The translations under genes were made by a program, and so were the position numbers. Below are positions 1-4,293 of a stretch of 6,718 nucleotides of DNA, piece after piece. A model generated the notes under the pieces. That model searched no databases. It was not told where the DNA came from and worked only from the letters and a program-made list of their open reading frames with translations. Each line of letters starts with the position of its first letter. Positions within the stretch are counted from its first letter, which is position 1. This DNA is from Phycisphaerae bacterium (GTDB lineage: Bacteria > Planctomycetota > Phycisphaerae > JAJVII01): assembly GCA_028706835.1 (NCBI GenBank), contig JAQTVL010000251.1:1-6718 (forward strand). Direction: 5' to 3'.

Positions 1-162
1 ATCCAGGGACACCGACGGCTCCCGATCCCGGCGCTTGGATTCCGCGATGTCGCCCTTGTCCTGGGCGCTGATTTCCTCCGCCCGCTCTTTCAGCCGGCGG
101 AATTCCTTCTCGGGGATCACCACGAACTTCCGCTTGCCCAGCGTCAAGGTCTGCACGGTCAT
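1..162 (-). CDS. Small antitoxin-like protein (3'-truncated by window edge)
   Basis: An open frame starts with ATG at 162 and runs without a stop to base 1, giving 54 residues; the C-terminus lies outside the window. The protein begins MTVQTLTLGKRKFVVIPEKE and continues with a charged helical stretch (FRRLKERAEEI) and a polar tail rich in K, R, D and E. A purine-rich ribosome site (GGGAAGGG) lies about 7 bases before the ATG, and a TATAAT box sits further upstream. The layout, a short beta-like N-terminus followed by a charged helix, resembles RelB/Phd-type antitoxins that I associate with planctomycete genomes. The partner, if any, would be a ParE/RelE-type toxin to the left of the window. 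The reading frame is well supported; the antitoxin role is inferred from general resemblance only. Confidence 0.6.
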   Translation of the reverse strand, partial: MTVQTLTLGKRKFVVIPEKEFRRLKERAEEISAQDKGDIAESKRRDREPSVSLD

Positions 163-193
163 GCGTATGCCCTTCCCGTAAACGGCTGATTGA

Positions 194-222
194 ATTATAT
201 CGCGCCGCAGGCGCGAACGAAA
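194..222 (-). promoter_or_regulatory. Promoter of the small antitoxin-like gene
   Basis: On the minus strand a perfect TATAAT lies at 199-194, about 32 bases before the ATG at 162, predicting a leader of roughly 25 bases. No good -35 box is visible; TTCGTT at 221-216, with a 16-base spacer, is the best candidate and matches only half of the consensus. The -10 box is preceded by a GC-rich palindrome (200-216). The perfect hexamer, its distance to the gene and the ribosome site support the call. Confidence 0.5.
200..216. repeat. Perfect 7-bp inverted repeat beside the -10 box
   Basis: TCGCGCC (200-206) and GGCGCGA (210-216) are exact reverse complements separated by GCA. The element lies immediately upstream of the minus-strand -10 box at 194-199 and fills the region between the -10 and any -35 box. 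Such a site could be an autoregulatory operator for the antitoxin-like gene, which is common for antitoxins. In GC-rich DNA short palindromes also arise by chance. Confidence 0.45.
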
Positions 223-285
223 CGCAGATCGCCTGCCTGGAGAGGCCTTTCGGTCCTCGGACGGGTGTCACCTTCACTAAAGCAT

Positions 286-314
286 TTGTCGTTTTGCCCG
301 GTATTGTTTACGAT
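286..314 (+). promoter_or_regulatory. Candidate lpdA promoter
   Basis: TTGTCG (286-291) and TACGAT (309-314) are separated by 17 bases, each matching four of six consensus positions. The predicted start near 321 would leave a short leader. A good ribosome site, AGGAG at 328-332, lies five bases before the lpdA ATG. The stretch is AT-richer than its surroundings. The rest of the 163-337 intergenic region holds a bulged hairpin (GAGGCC/GGTCCTC, 242-258) that has no T-run and is not a convincing terminator. Confidence 0.35.
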
Positions 315-337
315 CTCGCATCGGGACAGGAGCGACC

Positions 338-1786
338 ATGAGCGAAACGACATTTGACGTGGCGGTGCTCGGCGCGGGGCCGGGCGGATATGTGGCAGCC
401 ATCCGGGCAGCCGACCTCGGGGCGTCGGTGGCGCTGATCGAGAGCGGGCCCTCCGGCGGGACGTGCCTGAACGTCGGGTGCATCCCGACCAAGGCCATGC
501 TGCACGCCAGCGAGCTGTTCTACGAGGTGGCGTCAGCCGGGCCGAGCTTCGGCATCCACGCCGACAACCTCCGGTTTGAGTTGGCTGAGCAGGTCGACGC
601 CAAGGACAAGGTCGTCGCCCGGCTGCGCGGCGGGTTGGACAAGGTGATAAGCCTTCGGCCGGGCATTCATCGGTTCGTGGCGTTCGGCCGGCTCGCGGGG
701 CCGGGCAAGATCGCCCTGTTCGACCCAGCCAGCCGCAGCCAGCGCGTCGGCGAGGTCGTGGCGAAGAACGTCATCATCGCGACGGGCAGCAGGCCAGTCC
801 GGCCACGAGCGTTCGCGTTCGGCGGACGGATCGTGACGACCGACGAGATCCTCAGCCTGCGGCAGCAGCCGAAGCGGCTGCTGGTGCTCGGCGGGGGCGT
901 GAACGGGTGCGAGCAGGCGACGTTCTTCGCGGAGATCGGCACGGCTGTGACCATCGTCGAGGCGCTGGAGCGCATCCTGCCGCCGCTGGACGAAGACATC
1001 AGCAAAGAGGTGGCCAAGGGCCTGAAGAAACGCAAGGTGACGATCCACACCGGCCGGCGGGCGGCGTCGATTGAGGTCGTGCCCCTCTCCCCGCCCCTCC
1101 CCCCAGGGGGAGGGAGTAATGGCGACGTCGTGCTCACCACGCTGGACGACGGCACAGCCATCGAGACCGATGTCGCGCTGGTCGCGATCGGGCGGACAGC
1201 CAACCTGGACGACATCGGCCTGGAAACGGTGAGCCTGTCGCCGAGCCCCAGCCGGTTCCTGAGCGTGGACGACCACTGCCGGACGACGGTGAGCGGCATC
1301 TACGCGATCGGCGACGTGACCGGGGTTGCGCCGTATGCCCACGTCGCGTTCCGGCAGGGCGAGATCGCCGCGGCCAACGCCGTCGGGCGCGACGAGAGCG
1401 ACGACATGACGGTCATCCCCGCGGGCATCTTCACGCACCCGGAGGTCGGCACGGTGGGCCTGAGCGAGCACGAGGCCGCCAGCCGGGGAATCGCCGTCAA
1501 GGTCGCCCGGTTCCCGCTCCAGGCGCTGGGCATCGCCCAGGCGCAGCAGTTGGCCAGCGGCTGGGTGAAGTTGCTGATCGACCCGGCCGGGGATCGAATC
1601 CTTGGTGCGGCCGCGGTTTCGCCGAAGGCCGCCGAGATCGTTCACGAACTGGCCGTTGCGATCCGCCACGGGATGACGGCGCGCGATATCGTCGGCACGA
1701 TCCACGCCCACCCGACCTACAGCGAGTCGATCAAGGAGGCCGCCGAGCACTACCTGGGGCTGCCGATCCACGGGTTGAAAGGGTGA
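338..1786 (+). CDS. lpdA: Dihydrolipoyl dehydrogenase (E3)
   Basis: This 482-residue flavoprotein reoxidises the dihydrolipoyl group of 2-oxoacid dehydrogenase complexes and the glycine cleavage H protein, passing electrons through FAD to NAD+ in the cytoplasm. The N-terminal FAD motif is GAGPGG (12-17). The redox disulfide is in GGTCLNVGCIPTK, with C43 and C48. A second Rossmann motif, GGGVNG, binds NAD. IYAIGDV is the second FAD-contact motif. The C-terminal dimer domain ends with HAHPTYSE, providing the catalytic base H458 and its partner E463. Length is normal for the family and there is no N-terminal lipoyl domain. The start is supported by AGGAG five bases upstream. One oddity is residues 249-261 (PLSPPLPPGGGSN), encoded by a palindromic repeat-like segment that looks inserted in frame. 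The lipoyl synthase gene lies 1 kb downstream, beyond toxin-antitoxin genes. Glutathione and mercuric reductases are related, but the HAHPT ending and overall fit favour E3. Confidence 0.93.
   Translation: MSETTFDVAVLGAGPGGYVAAIRAADLGASVALIESGPSGGTCLNVGCIPTKAMLHASELFYEVASAGPSFGIHADNLRFELAEQVDAKDKVVARLRGGLDKVISLRPGIHRFVAFGRLAGPGKIALFDPASRSQRVGEVVAKNVIIATGSRPVRPRAFAFGGRIVTTDEILSLRQQPKRLLVLGGGVNGCEQATFFAEIGTAVTIVEALERILPPLDEDISKEVAKGLKKRKVTIHTGRRAASIEVVPLSPPLPPGGGSNGDVVLTTLDDGTAIETDVALVAIGRTANLDDIGLETVSLSPSPSRFLSVDDHCRTTVSGIYAIGDVTGVAPYAHVAFRQGEIAAANAVGRDESDDMTVIPAGIFTHPEVGTVGLSEHEAASRGIAVKVARFPLQALGIAQAQQLASGWVKLLIDPAGDRILGAAAVSPKAAEIVHELAVAIRHGMTARDIVGTIHAHPTYSESIKEAAEHYLGLPIHGLKG
1082..1117. 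repeat. C-rich/G-rich palindromic repeat-like element inside lpdA
   Basis: CCCTCCCCC (1095-1103) and GGGGGAGGG (1106-1114) are exact reverse complements with only CA between them, preceded by a pyrimidine-rich run from 1082. The segment is read in frame as a Pro/Gly-rich loop, residues 249-261, between two strands of the NAD-binding domain, where E3 enzymes normally have a short variable turn. In the opposite orientation it reads SPWGEGRGEG, a string familiar from spurious translations of interspersed repeats in several bacterial genomes. It is probably a copy of such a short repeat tolerated in a surface loop; its copy number cannot be judged from this window. Confidence 0.55.
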
Positions 1787-1815
1787 ATCCGGCGGTGGCG
1801 CCCGCAGTGAAACGC

Positions 1816-1843
1816 TTGACGAGACGTTATAACGGTGTATATC
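1816..1843 (+). promoter_or_regulatory. Promoter of the abrB-doc toxin-antitoxin operon
   Basis: TTGACG (1816-1821) and TATATC (1838-1843) are separated by 16 bases, a good sigma-70-type pair, placing the start near 1850. A perfect 10-base palindrome, CGTTATAACG (1825-1834), lies within the spacer. The antitoxin ribosome site AGAGGAG (1859-1865) follows, seven bases before the ATG. The arrangement suits negative autoregulation by the antitoxin or the antitoxin-toxin complex. Confidence 0.6.
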
Positions 1844-1873
1844 CTTAGTAGTAACAGAAGAGGAGTCTCGTCA
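1817..1873. promoter_or_regulatory. 9-bp inverted repeat bracketing the abrB-doc promoter
   Basis: TGACGAGAC (1817-1825) is exactly matched by its reverse complement GTCTCGTCA (1865-1873). One arm overlaps the -35 box; the other lies between the ribosome site and the first base of the start codon. The arms are 39 bases apart, and the left arm is upstream of the expected transcription start, so this is better read as paired DNA-binding half-sites than as an RNA hairpin. The palindrome CGTTATAACG adjoins the left arm. An operator for the AbrB-like antitoxin is the likeliest role. Confidence 0.5.
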
Positions 1874-2100
1874 TGGTCAAGACGCTCACGCGACACGGGA
1901 ACAGTTACGCGGTGGTGATCGACAAACCCGTGCTCGACCTGCTGAACATTACGCCCCAGACGCCTCTGGAGATCACGACGGACGGGCAAACGCTGGTTCT
2001 GACGCCGATGCGCAGCACGGGCCGTCAACGGAAATTCAACAAGGCCCTGGTGGAGACGAACCGCGCATTCGGCCGGGCTCTGCGAAAGCTTGGGCAATAG
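1873..2100 (+). CDS. AbrB/MazE-family antitoxin (SpoVT-AbrB fold)
   Basis: This 75-residue protein is likely the antitoxin that neutralises the Doc-like toxin encoded three bases downstream and represses their common promoter. The N-terminal 45 or so residues (MVKTLTRHGNSYAVVIDKPV, then LDLLNITPQTPLEI) show the swapped-hairpin beta pattern of SpoVT-AbrB proteins: a short strand, the HGNS turn, a hydrophobic strand, and a helix beginning at LDLL. The C-terminal 30 residues (about 46-75) are basic and polar (RKFNKALVETNRAFGRALRKLGQ) and probably form the flexible toxin-binding arm. The ribosome site AGAGGAG is seven bases before the ATG. MazE/AbrB-type antitoxins are known to pair with Doc toxins as well as with MazF, so the pairing is not unusual. 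The family assignment is good; binding and autoregulation are inferred. Confidence 0.83.
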   Translation: MVKTLTRHGNSYAVVIDKPVLDLLNITPQTPLEITTDGQTLVLTPMRSTGRQRKFNKALVETNRAFGRALRKLGQ

Positions 2101-2103
2101 GTC

Positions 2104-2496
2104 ATGCAGCCGCTGTTCCTGACGCTTGACGAGGTGATCCGCATCCACCGGGACCAGGTGGAGCGGTACGGCGGCTCGGCCGGTGTGCGCGACGTTGGCT
2201 TGCTGGAATCCGCCGTGGCCGCCCCGAAAGCCTCCTTCGGCGGCCACAGGCGGCACGCGAACTTGTTTGAGATGGCCGCGGCGTACCTGTTTCACATTGT
2301 CGGCAACCATGCCTTTATTGACGGCAACAAGCGAACCGGGGCGGCGGCGGCGGCGGCTATCGTGTTCCTGATTCTCAACGGCGTAAAGCTGGAACCCGAT
2401 GAAGACGGCTTGGAGGCGATAACGATGGCTGTGGCTAAAGGCGAGGCCAGCAAACGGGATGTTGCCGCCTTTTTTCGCCGGATTGGACGCCCATGA
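2104..2496 (+). CDS. doc: Doc-type toxin (death-on-curing, Fic fold)
   Basis: This 130-residue protein belongs to the death-on-curing branch of the Fic superfamily. Doc of phage P1 phosphorylates elongation factor EF-Tu and so stops translation. The signature HxFxDGNKR is intact: HAFIDGNKRTG, with H69, F71, D73, N75, K76 and R77. The N-terminal part fits the family too: LTLDEVIRIHRDQVERYGG followed by GVRDVGLLESAVAAP. The length matches the usual 120-135 residues. After the motif come five GCG codons and a GCT, giving six alanines (80-85), then the hydrophobic helix IVFLILNG. The ATG is three bases after the antitoxin stop, and with only a weak ribosome site the toxin is probably translated by coupling, typical for an antitoxin-first operon. 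No residue is missing, so the toxin looks potentially active. The target is inferred by analogy. Confidence 0.88.
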   Translation: MQPLFLTLDEVIRIHRDQVERYGGSAGVRDVGLLESAVAAPKASFGGHRRHANLFEMAAAYLFHIVGNHAFIDGNKRTGAAAAAAIVFLILNGVKLEPDEDGLEAITMAVAKGEASKRDVAAFFRRIGRP

Positions 2497-2513
2497 AATC
2501 CGTTCAGTCCGTG

Positions 2514-2714
2514 TCAATCTCTTAACGCCGGCGGCAGCGGGTCGCCGAATTCGATGCAGACTTCGGCGATCTTGCGGGCAACGTCCTGGGCGATGTCGAT
2601 GGTTTCGCTCAAGGTGCGGCCCTGCGCGACCAGCCCGGGGACATCGGGGCTGGTGGCCACGAATCCGCCCTCAGCCAGCGGCTCGATGTTGAGATGTATC
2701 TTGACTTCGCGCAT
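2514..2714 (-). CDS. HicB-like antitoxin family protein, apparently without hicA
   Basis: This 66-residue protein shows the HicB-like fold, a partly degenerate RNase H-like domain: MREVKIHLNIEPLAEGGFVA, then TSPDVPGLVAQGRTLSETID and a long helix ending IEFGDPLPPALRD. The strand-turn pattern with 'GGFVA..PDVPG...G.T..E' is characteristic. ATG at 2714 is preferred because GAGGTG lies about six bases upstream. The frame stays open far upstream, but that part overlaps lipA on the other strand and reads as an Arg/His-rich shadow. HicB normally pairs with the mRNA interferase HicA. No hicA is present: downstream is the 3' end of doc, upstream is lipA. There is no C-terminal DNA-binding domain. It may be a solitary antitoxin, an anti-toxin for a distant HicA, or a remnant. 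Confidence 0.75.
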   Translation of the reverse strand: MREVKIHLNIEPLAEGGFVATSPDVPGLVAQGRTLSETIDIAQDVARKIAEVCIEFGDPLPPALRD

Positions 2715-2732
2715 CAGGCACCTCGCTGCTTC

Positions 2733-2740
2733 ATTATAAT
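2733..2740. promoter_or_regulatory. Shared palindromic -10 box between hicB-like gene and lipA
   Basis: The 57-base gap between the divergent hicB-like gene and lipA contains ATTATAAT, which is its own reverse complement and so offers TATAAT on both strands: 2735-2740 (plus) and 2738-2733 (minus). The predicted starts would give leaders of roughly 20-25 bases to each gene. No convincing -35 box is seen on either strand. This could be a back-to-back promoter where the two directions compete for polymerase. Confidence 0.45.
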
Positions 2741-2771
2741 ATCGGCGAACGAGCCTCGTGAGTAAATACCG

Positions 2772-3731
2772 ATGGAACTGCCCGTGCTGAACAATTCGCC
2801 TGAGTTTCGCCGCATGGCTGGGCGGCGACGGTTGCCGCCGTGGTTGCGCAAGCGGCTGCCGGACGGCGGCGTCATGATGCAGACGCGGGCGCTGCTCGAC
2901 GGGCTGAAGCTGGCCACCGTCTGCACCGACGCCCGCTGCCCGAACCAGCCGGAATGCTGGAGCCGCCGGACGGCCGTGTTCATGATTATGGGGCGGTCCT
3001 GCACGCGACATTGCCACTACTGCTCGGTAACGCCGGGCATCCCTGAGCCGCTGGCGGACGATGAGCCGGGCCGCGTCGCGGAGGCGGCGGCCGCGATGGG
3101 ACTGCGGCACGTGGTCATCACGTCGGTGACGCGGGACGACCTGCCGGACGAAGGCGCGGGCCACTTCGCGCGATGCGTGGCGGCGGTTCGCGCCAAGTTG
3201 CCTGAGTCGCTGGTCGAAGTGCTCACGCCGGACTTCCACGCCCGCCGCGAGTGCATCGCGACGGTGCTGGCAGCGGGGCCGGCGATCTTCAACCACAACA
3301 TCGAGACGGTGCGGCGGCTCACCCCCGTGATGCGGCCGCAGGGGGAGTATGAGCGGTCGCTGGCGGTCTTGCGGACGGCGAGAGAACTGCTGGCAGCAGA
3401 AGCGCGGACCTTTTTACCTGGTCCTGCGGCTAAACGGGCATTCGTCAAGTCCGGCTTGATCCTCGGACTGGGCGAGACGACGGAGGAGGCGCTGGAAACG
3501 CTGCGCGACCTGCGGGCCGCTGGGTGCGGGATCGTCACGATCGGGCAGTATCTCCAGCCGACCGGCCGCAGCGCCCCGGTGGCGAAGTTCTACCACCCGG
3601 ACGAGTTCGCGGAGATCGGCGAGGCAGCCACGGCGATGGGCTTCGAGTCGGTGGCGTCGGGCCCGTTCGTCCGGTCGAGCTACAATGCCGCGGAGGTGTA
3701 TGAGCGTGCAATCGGACGAGACAATGGTTGA
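2772..3731 (+). CDS. lipA: Lipoyl synthase (radical SAM)
   Basis: LipA inserts two sulfur atoms into octanoyl groups attached to lipoyl carrier proteins, the last step in making the cofactor used by 2-oxoacid dehydrogenases and glycine cleavage. It carries two 4Fe-4S clusters. The auxiliary cluster cysteines are C51, C56 and C62 (CTDARCPNQPEC); the radical SAM cysteines are C77, C81 and C84 (CTRHCHYC). Other family landmarks are TSVTRDDLPDEGA, FNHNIETV, KSGLILGLGET, GQYLQPT and RSSY (301-304), whose serine caps the auxiliary cluster. The 319-residue length is slightly above the common 290-320 range, partly through an extra segment at about 210-222. ATG at 2772 has only a weak ribosome site (GTGAG); M15 (2814) is the main alternative. 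It overlaps the next gene, suggesting co-transcription. Its partner enzyme's gene lpdA lies upstream. Confidence 0.95.
   Translation: MELPVLNNSPEFRRMAGRRRLPPWLRKRLPDGGVMMQTRALLDGLKLATVCTDARCPNQPECWSRRTAVFMIMGRSCTRHCHYCSVTPGIPEPLADDEPGRVAEAAAAMGLRHVVITSVTRDDLPDEGAGHFARCVAAVRAKLPESLVEVLTPDFHARRECIATVLAAGPAIFNHNIETVRRLTPVMRPQGEYERSLAVLRTARELLAAEARTFLPGPAAKRAFVKSGLILGLGETTEEALETLRDLRAAGCGIVTIGQYLQPTGRSAPVAKFYHPDEFAEIGEAATAMGFESVASGPFVRSSYNAAEVYERAIGRDNG
3399..3440. repeat. In-frame extra segment in lipA with internal inverted repeat
   Basis: Codons 210-223 encode EARTFLPGPAAKRA, placed between the helix RTARELL and KSGLILGLGE. In other lipoyl synthases that I know, such as the E. coli protein, this connection is about a dozen residues shorter. 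The DNA is locally AT-richer (TTTTT, TAAA) than flanking lipA and contains GGACC (3406-3410) and GGTCC (3420-3424) as exact inverted repeats around a nine-base loop, extendable by CGC/GCG with one bulged base. It may be a small inserted element or ordinary loop expansion. Confidence 0.4.
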
Positions 3732-4215
3732 CGACGCTGAGCCGGAACAAGAACTGGTCGTCGTCTACAGGACCTCCAGCGATTCGGAGGTTCAGGCGAT
3801 TCTGGCGATGCTGCGATCCGCCGGCCTGTCGCCGACGACGCTCGGGCCGGCGTCGCTCGACCCGACCCTGCGCTACGTGTCCGGCGAATCGGTGACGATC
3901 CCCATCGCCGTGCCGCGGAGCGAGGGGGATGAAGCGGCCCGGCTGATCCGCGATCGCGAGGCGACGGAAGTGCCCGCCATCGCGGAAGCGACCCGGCTGT
4001 TTCGCACCCATGTGTTGACCGCGGCAGTCATCGGACTGTTGGCGATGCCGCTTGGGTGGTGGGGCGACGGTCTGGTAGGAGCGATCTTCATGTTTGCGGT
4101 AGGCTTTGCGGCCGCGTTTGCGGTGCTGACGGTTCTGCGCGTGTTCAAGTTGCCGCCCTCGGACCAGCCCGACGACGAGCCGGAAGACTTTCCCGACAAG
4201 CCCCCAGGTAATTGA
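3700..4215 (+). CDS. DUF2007-like domain protein with two transmembrane helices
   Basis: This 171-residue protein of unknown function overlaps the end of lipA by 32 bases and is probably translationally coupled to it. Residues about 19-86 resemble the DUF2007 fold ('putative signal transducing protein'): LVVVYRTSSDSEVQAILAML, a loop, then IPIAVPRSEGDEAARLIRD. Two hydrophobic helices follow (about 104-122 and 124-147: VLTAAVIGLLAMPLGWW and GAIFMFAVGFAAAFAVLTVL), then an acidic Pro/Asp-rich tail. The protein likely sits in the cytoplasmic membrane with both ends on the same side. The start is uncertain. ATG 3700 has GGAGGT only two bases upstream, GTG 3706 has that site at eight bases, ATG 3724 overlaps the lipA stop, and ATG 3685 lies further up. 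No signal peptide is seen. No specific role in lipoate metabolism can be claimed. Confidence 0.75.
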   Translation: MSVQSDETMVDDAEPEQELVVVYRTSSDSEVQAILAMLRSAGLSPTTLGPASLDPTLRYVSGESVTIPIAVPRSEGDEAARLIRDREATEVPAIAEATRLFRTHVLTAAVIGLLAMPLGWWGDGLVGAIFMFAVGFAAAFAVLTVLRVFKLPPSDQPDDEPEDFPDKPPGN

Positions 4216-4239
4216 GCCACAATCGCGCCGCGATATAAT
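4212..4239 (+). promoter_or_regulatory. Promoter of the MFS exporter gene
   Basis: TTGAGC (4212-4217), overlapping the stop codon of the preceding gene, and a perfect TATAAT (4234-4239) are separated by 16 bases. The predicted start near 4246 gives a leader of about 48 bases. The spacer carries the palindrome ATCGC-gcc-GCGAT (4222-4234), and CGCCGCG at 4226-4232 is matched by CGCGGCG at 4265-4271, so a repressor site or leader structure is possible. The exporter is therefore likely transcribed separately from lipA. Confidence 0.6.
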
Positions 4240-4293
4240 CAGACTTGCTGTCCGCTGCGGCGAACGCGGCGATTTCTTGTACGCTCGTCACCA

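Noticed and set aside
242..258. Hairpin GAGGCC/GGTCCTC as a terminator
   Set aside because: The stem has a bulge and no T-run follows on either strand.
533..1771. A 412-codon open frame on the minus strand
   Set aside because: It is antisense to lpdA, whose frame has every catalytic motif. The product is low-complexity Arg/Asp/His-rich.
338..1786. lpdA as mercuric reductase or glutathione reductase
   Set aside because: No N-terminal metal-binding domain or C-terminal cysteine pair, and the GGTCLNVGCIPTK and HAHPTYSE motifs suit dihydrolipoyl dehydrogenase.
2341..2358. GCG trinucleotide run in doc, considered as a contingency (phase-variable) repeat
   Set aside because: Only five GCG codons plus GCT. 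A triplet repeat would not shift the frame, and alanine-rich sequence after the Fic motif is normal for the family.
1750..2517. A 255-codon minus-strand frame just downstream of the hicB-like gene, considered as a hicA candidate
   Set aside because: It lies antisense to abrB and doc, is far longer than HicA (about 60-80 residues), and shows no HicA pattern.
2715..3296. N-terminal extension of the hicB-like frame
   Set aside because: The frame is open up to 3296, but that part is antisense to lipA and Arg/His-rich. The ATG at 2714 with GAGGTG upstream fits the HicB family length.
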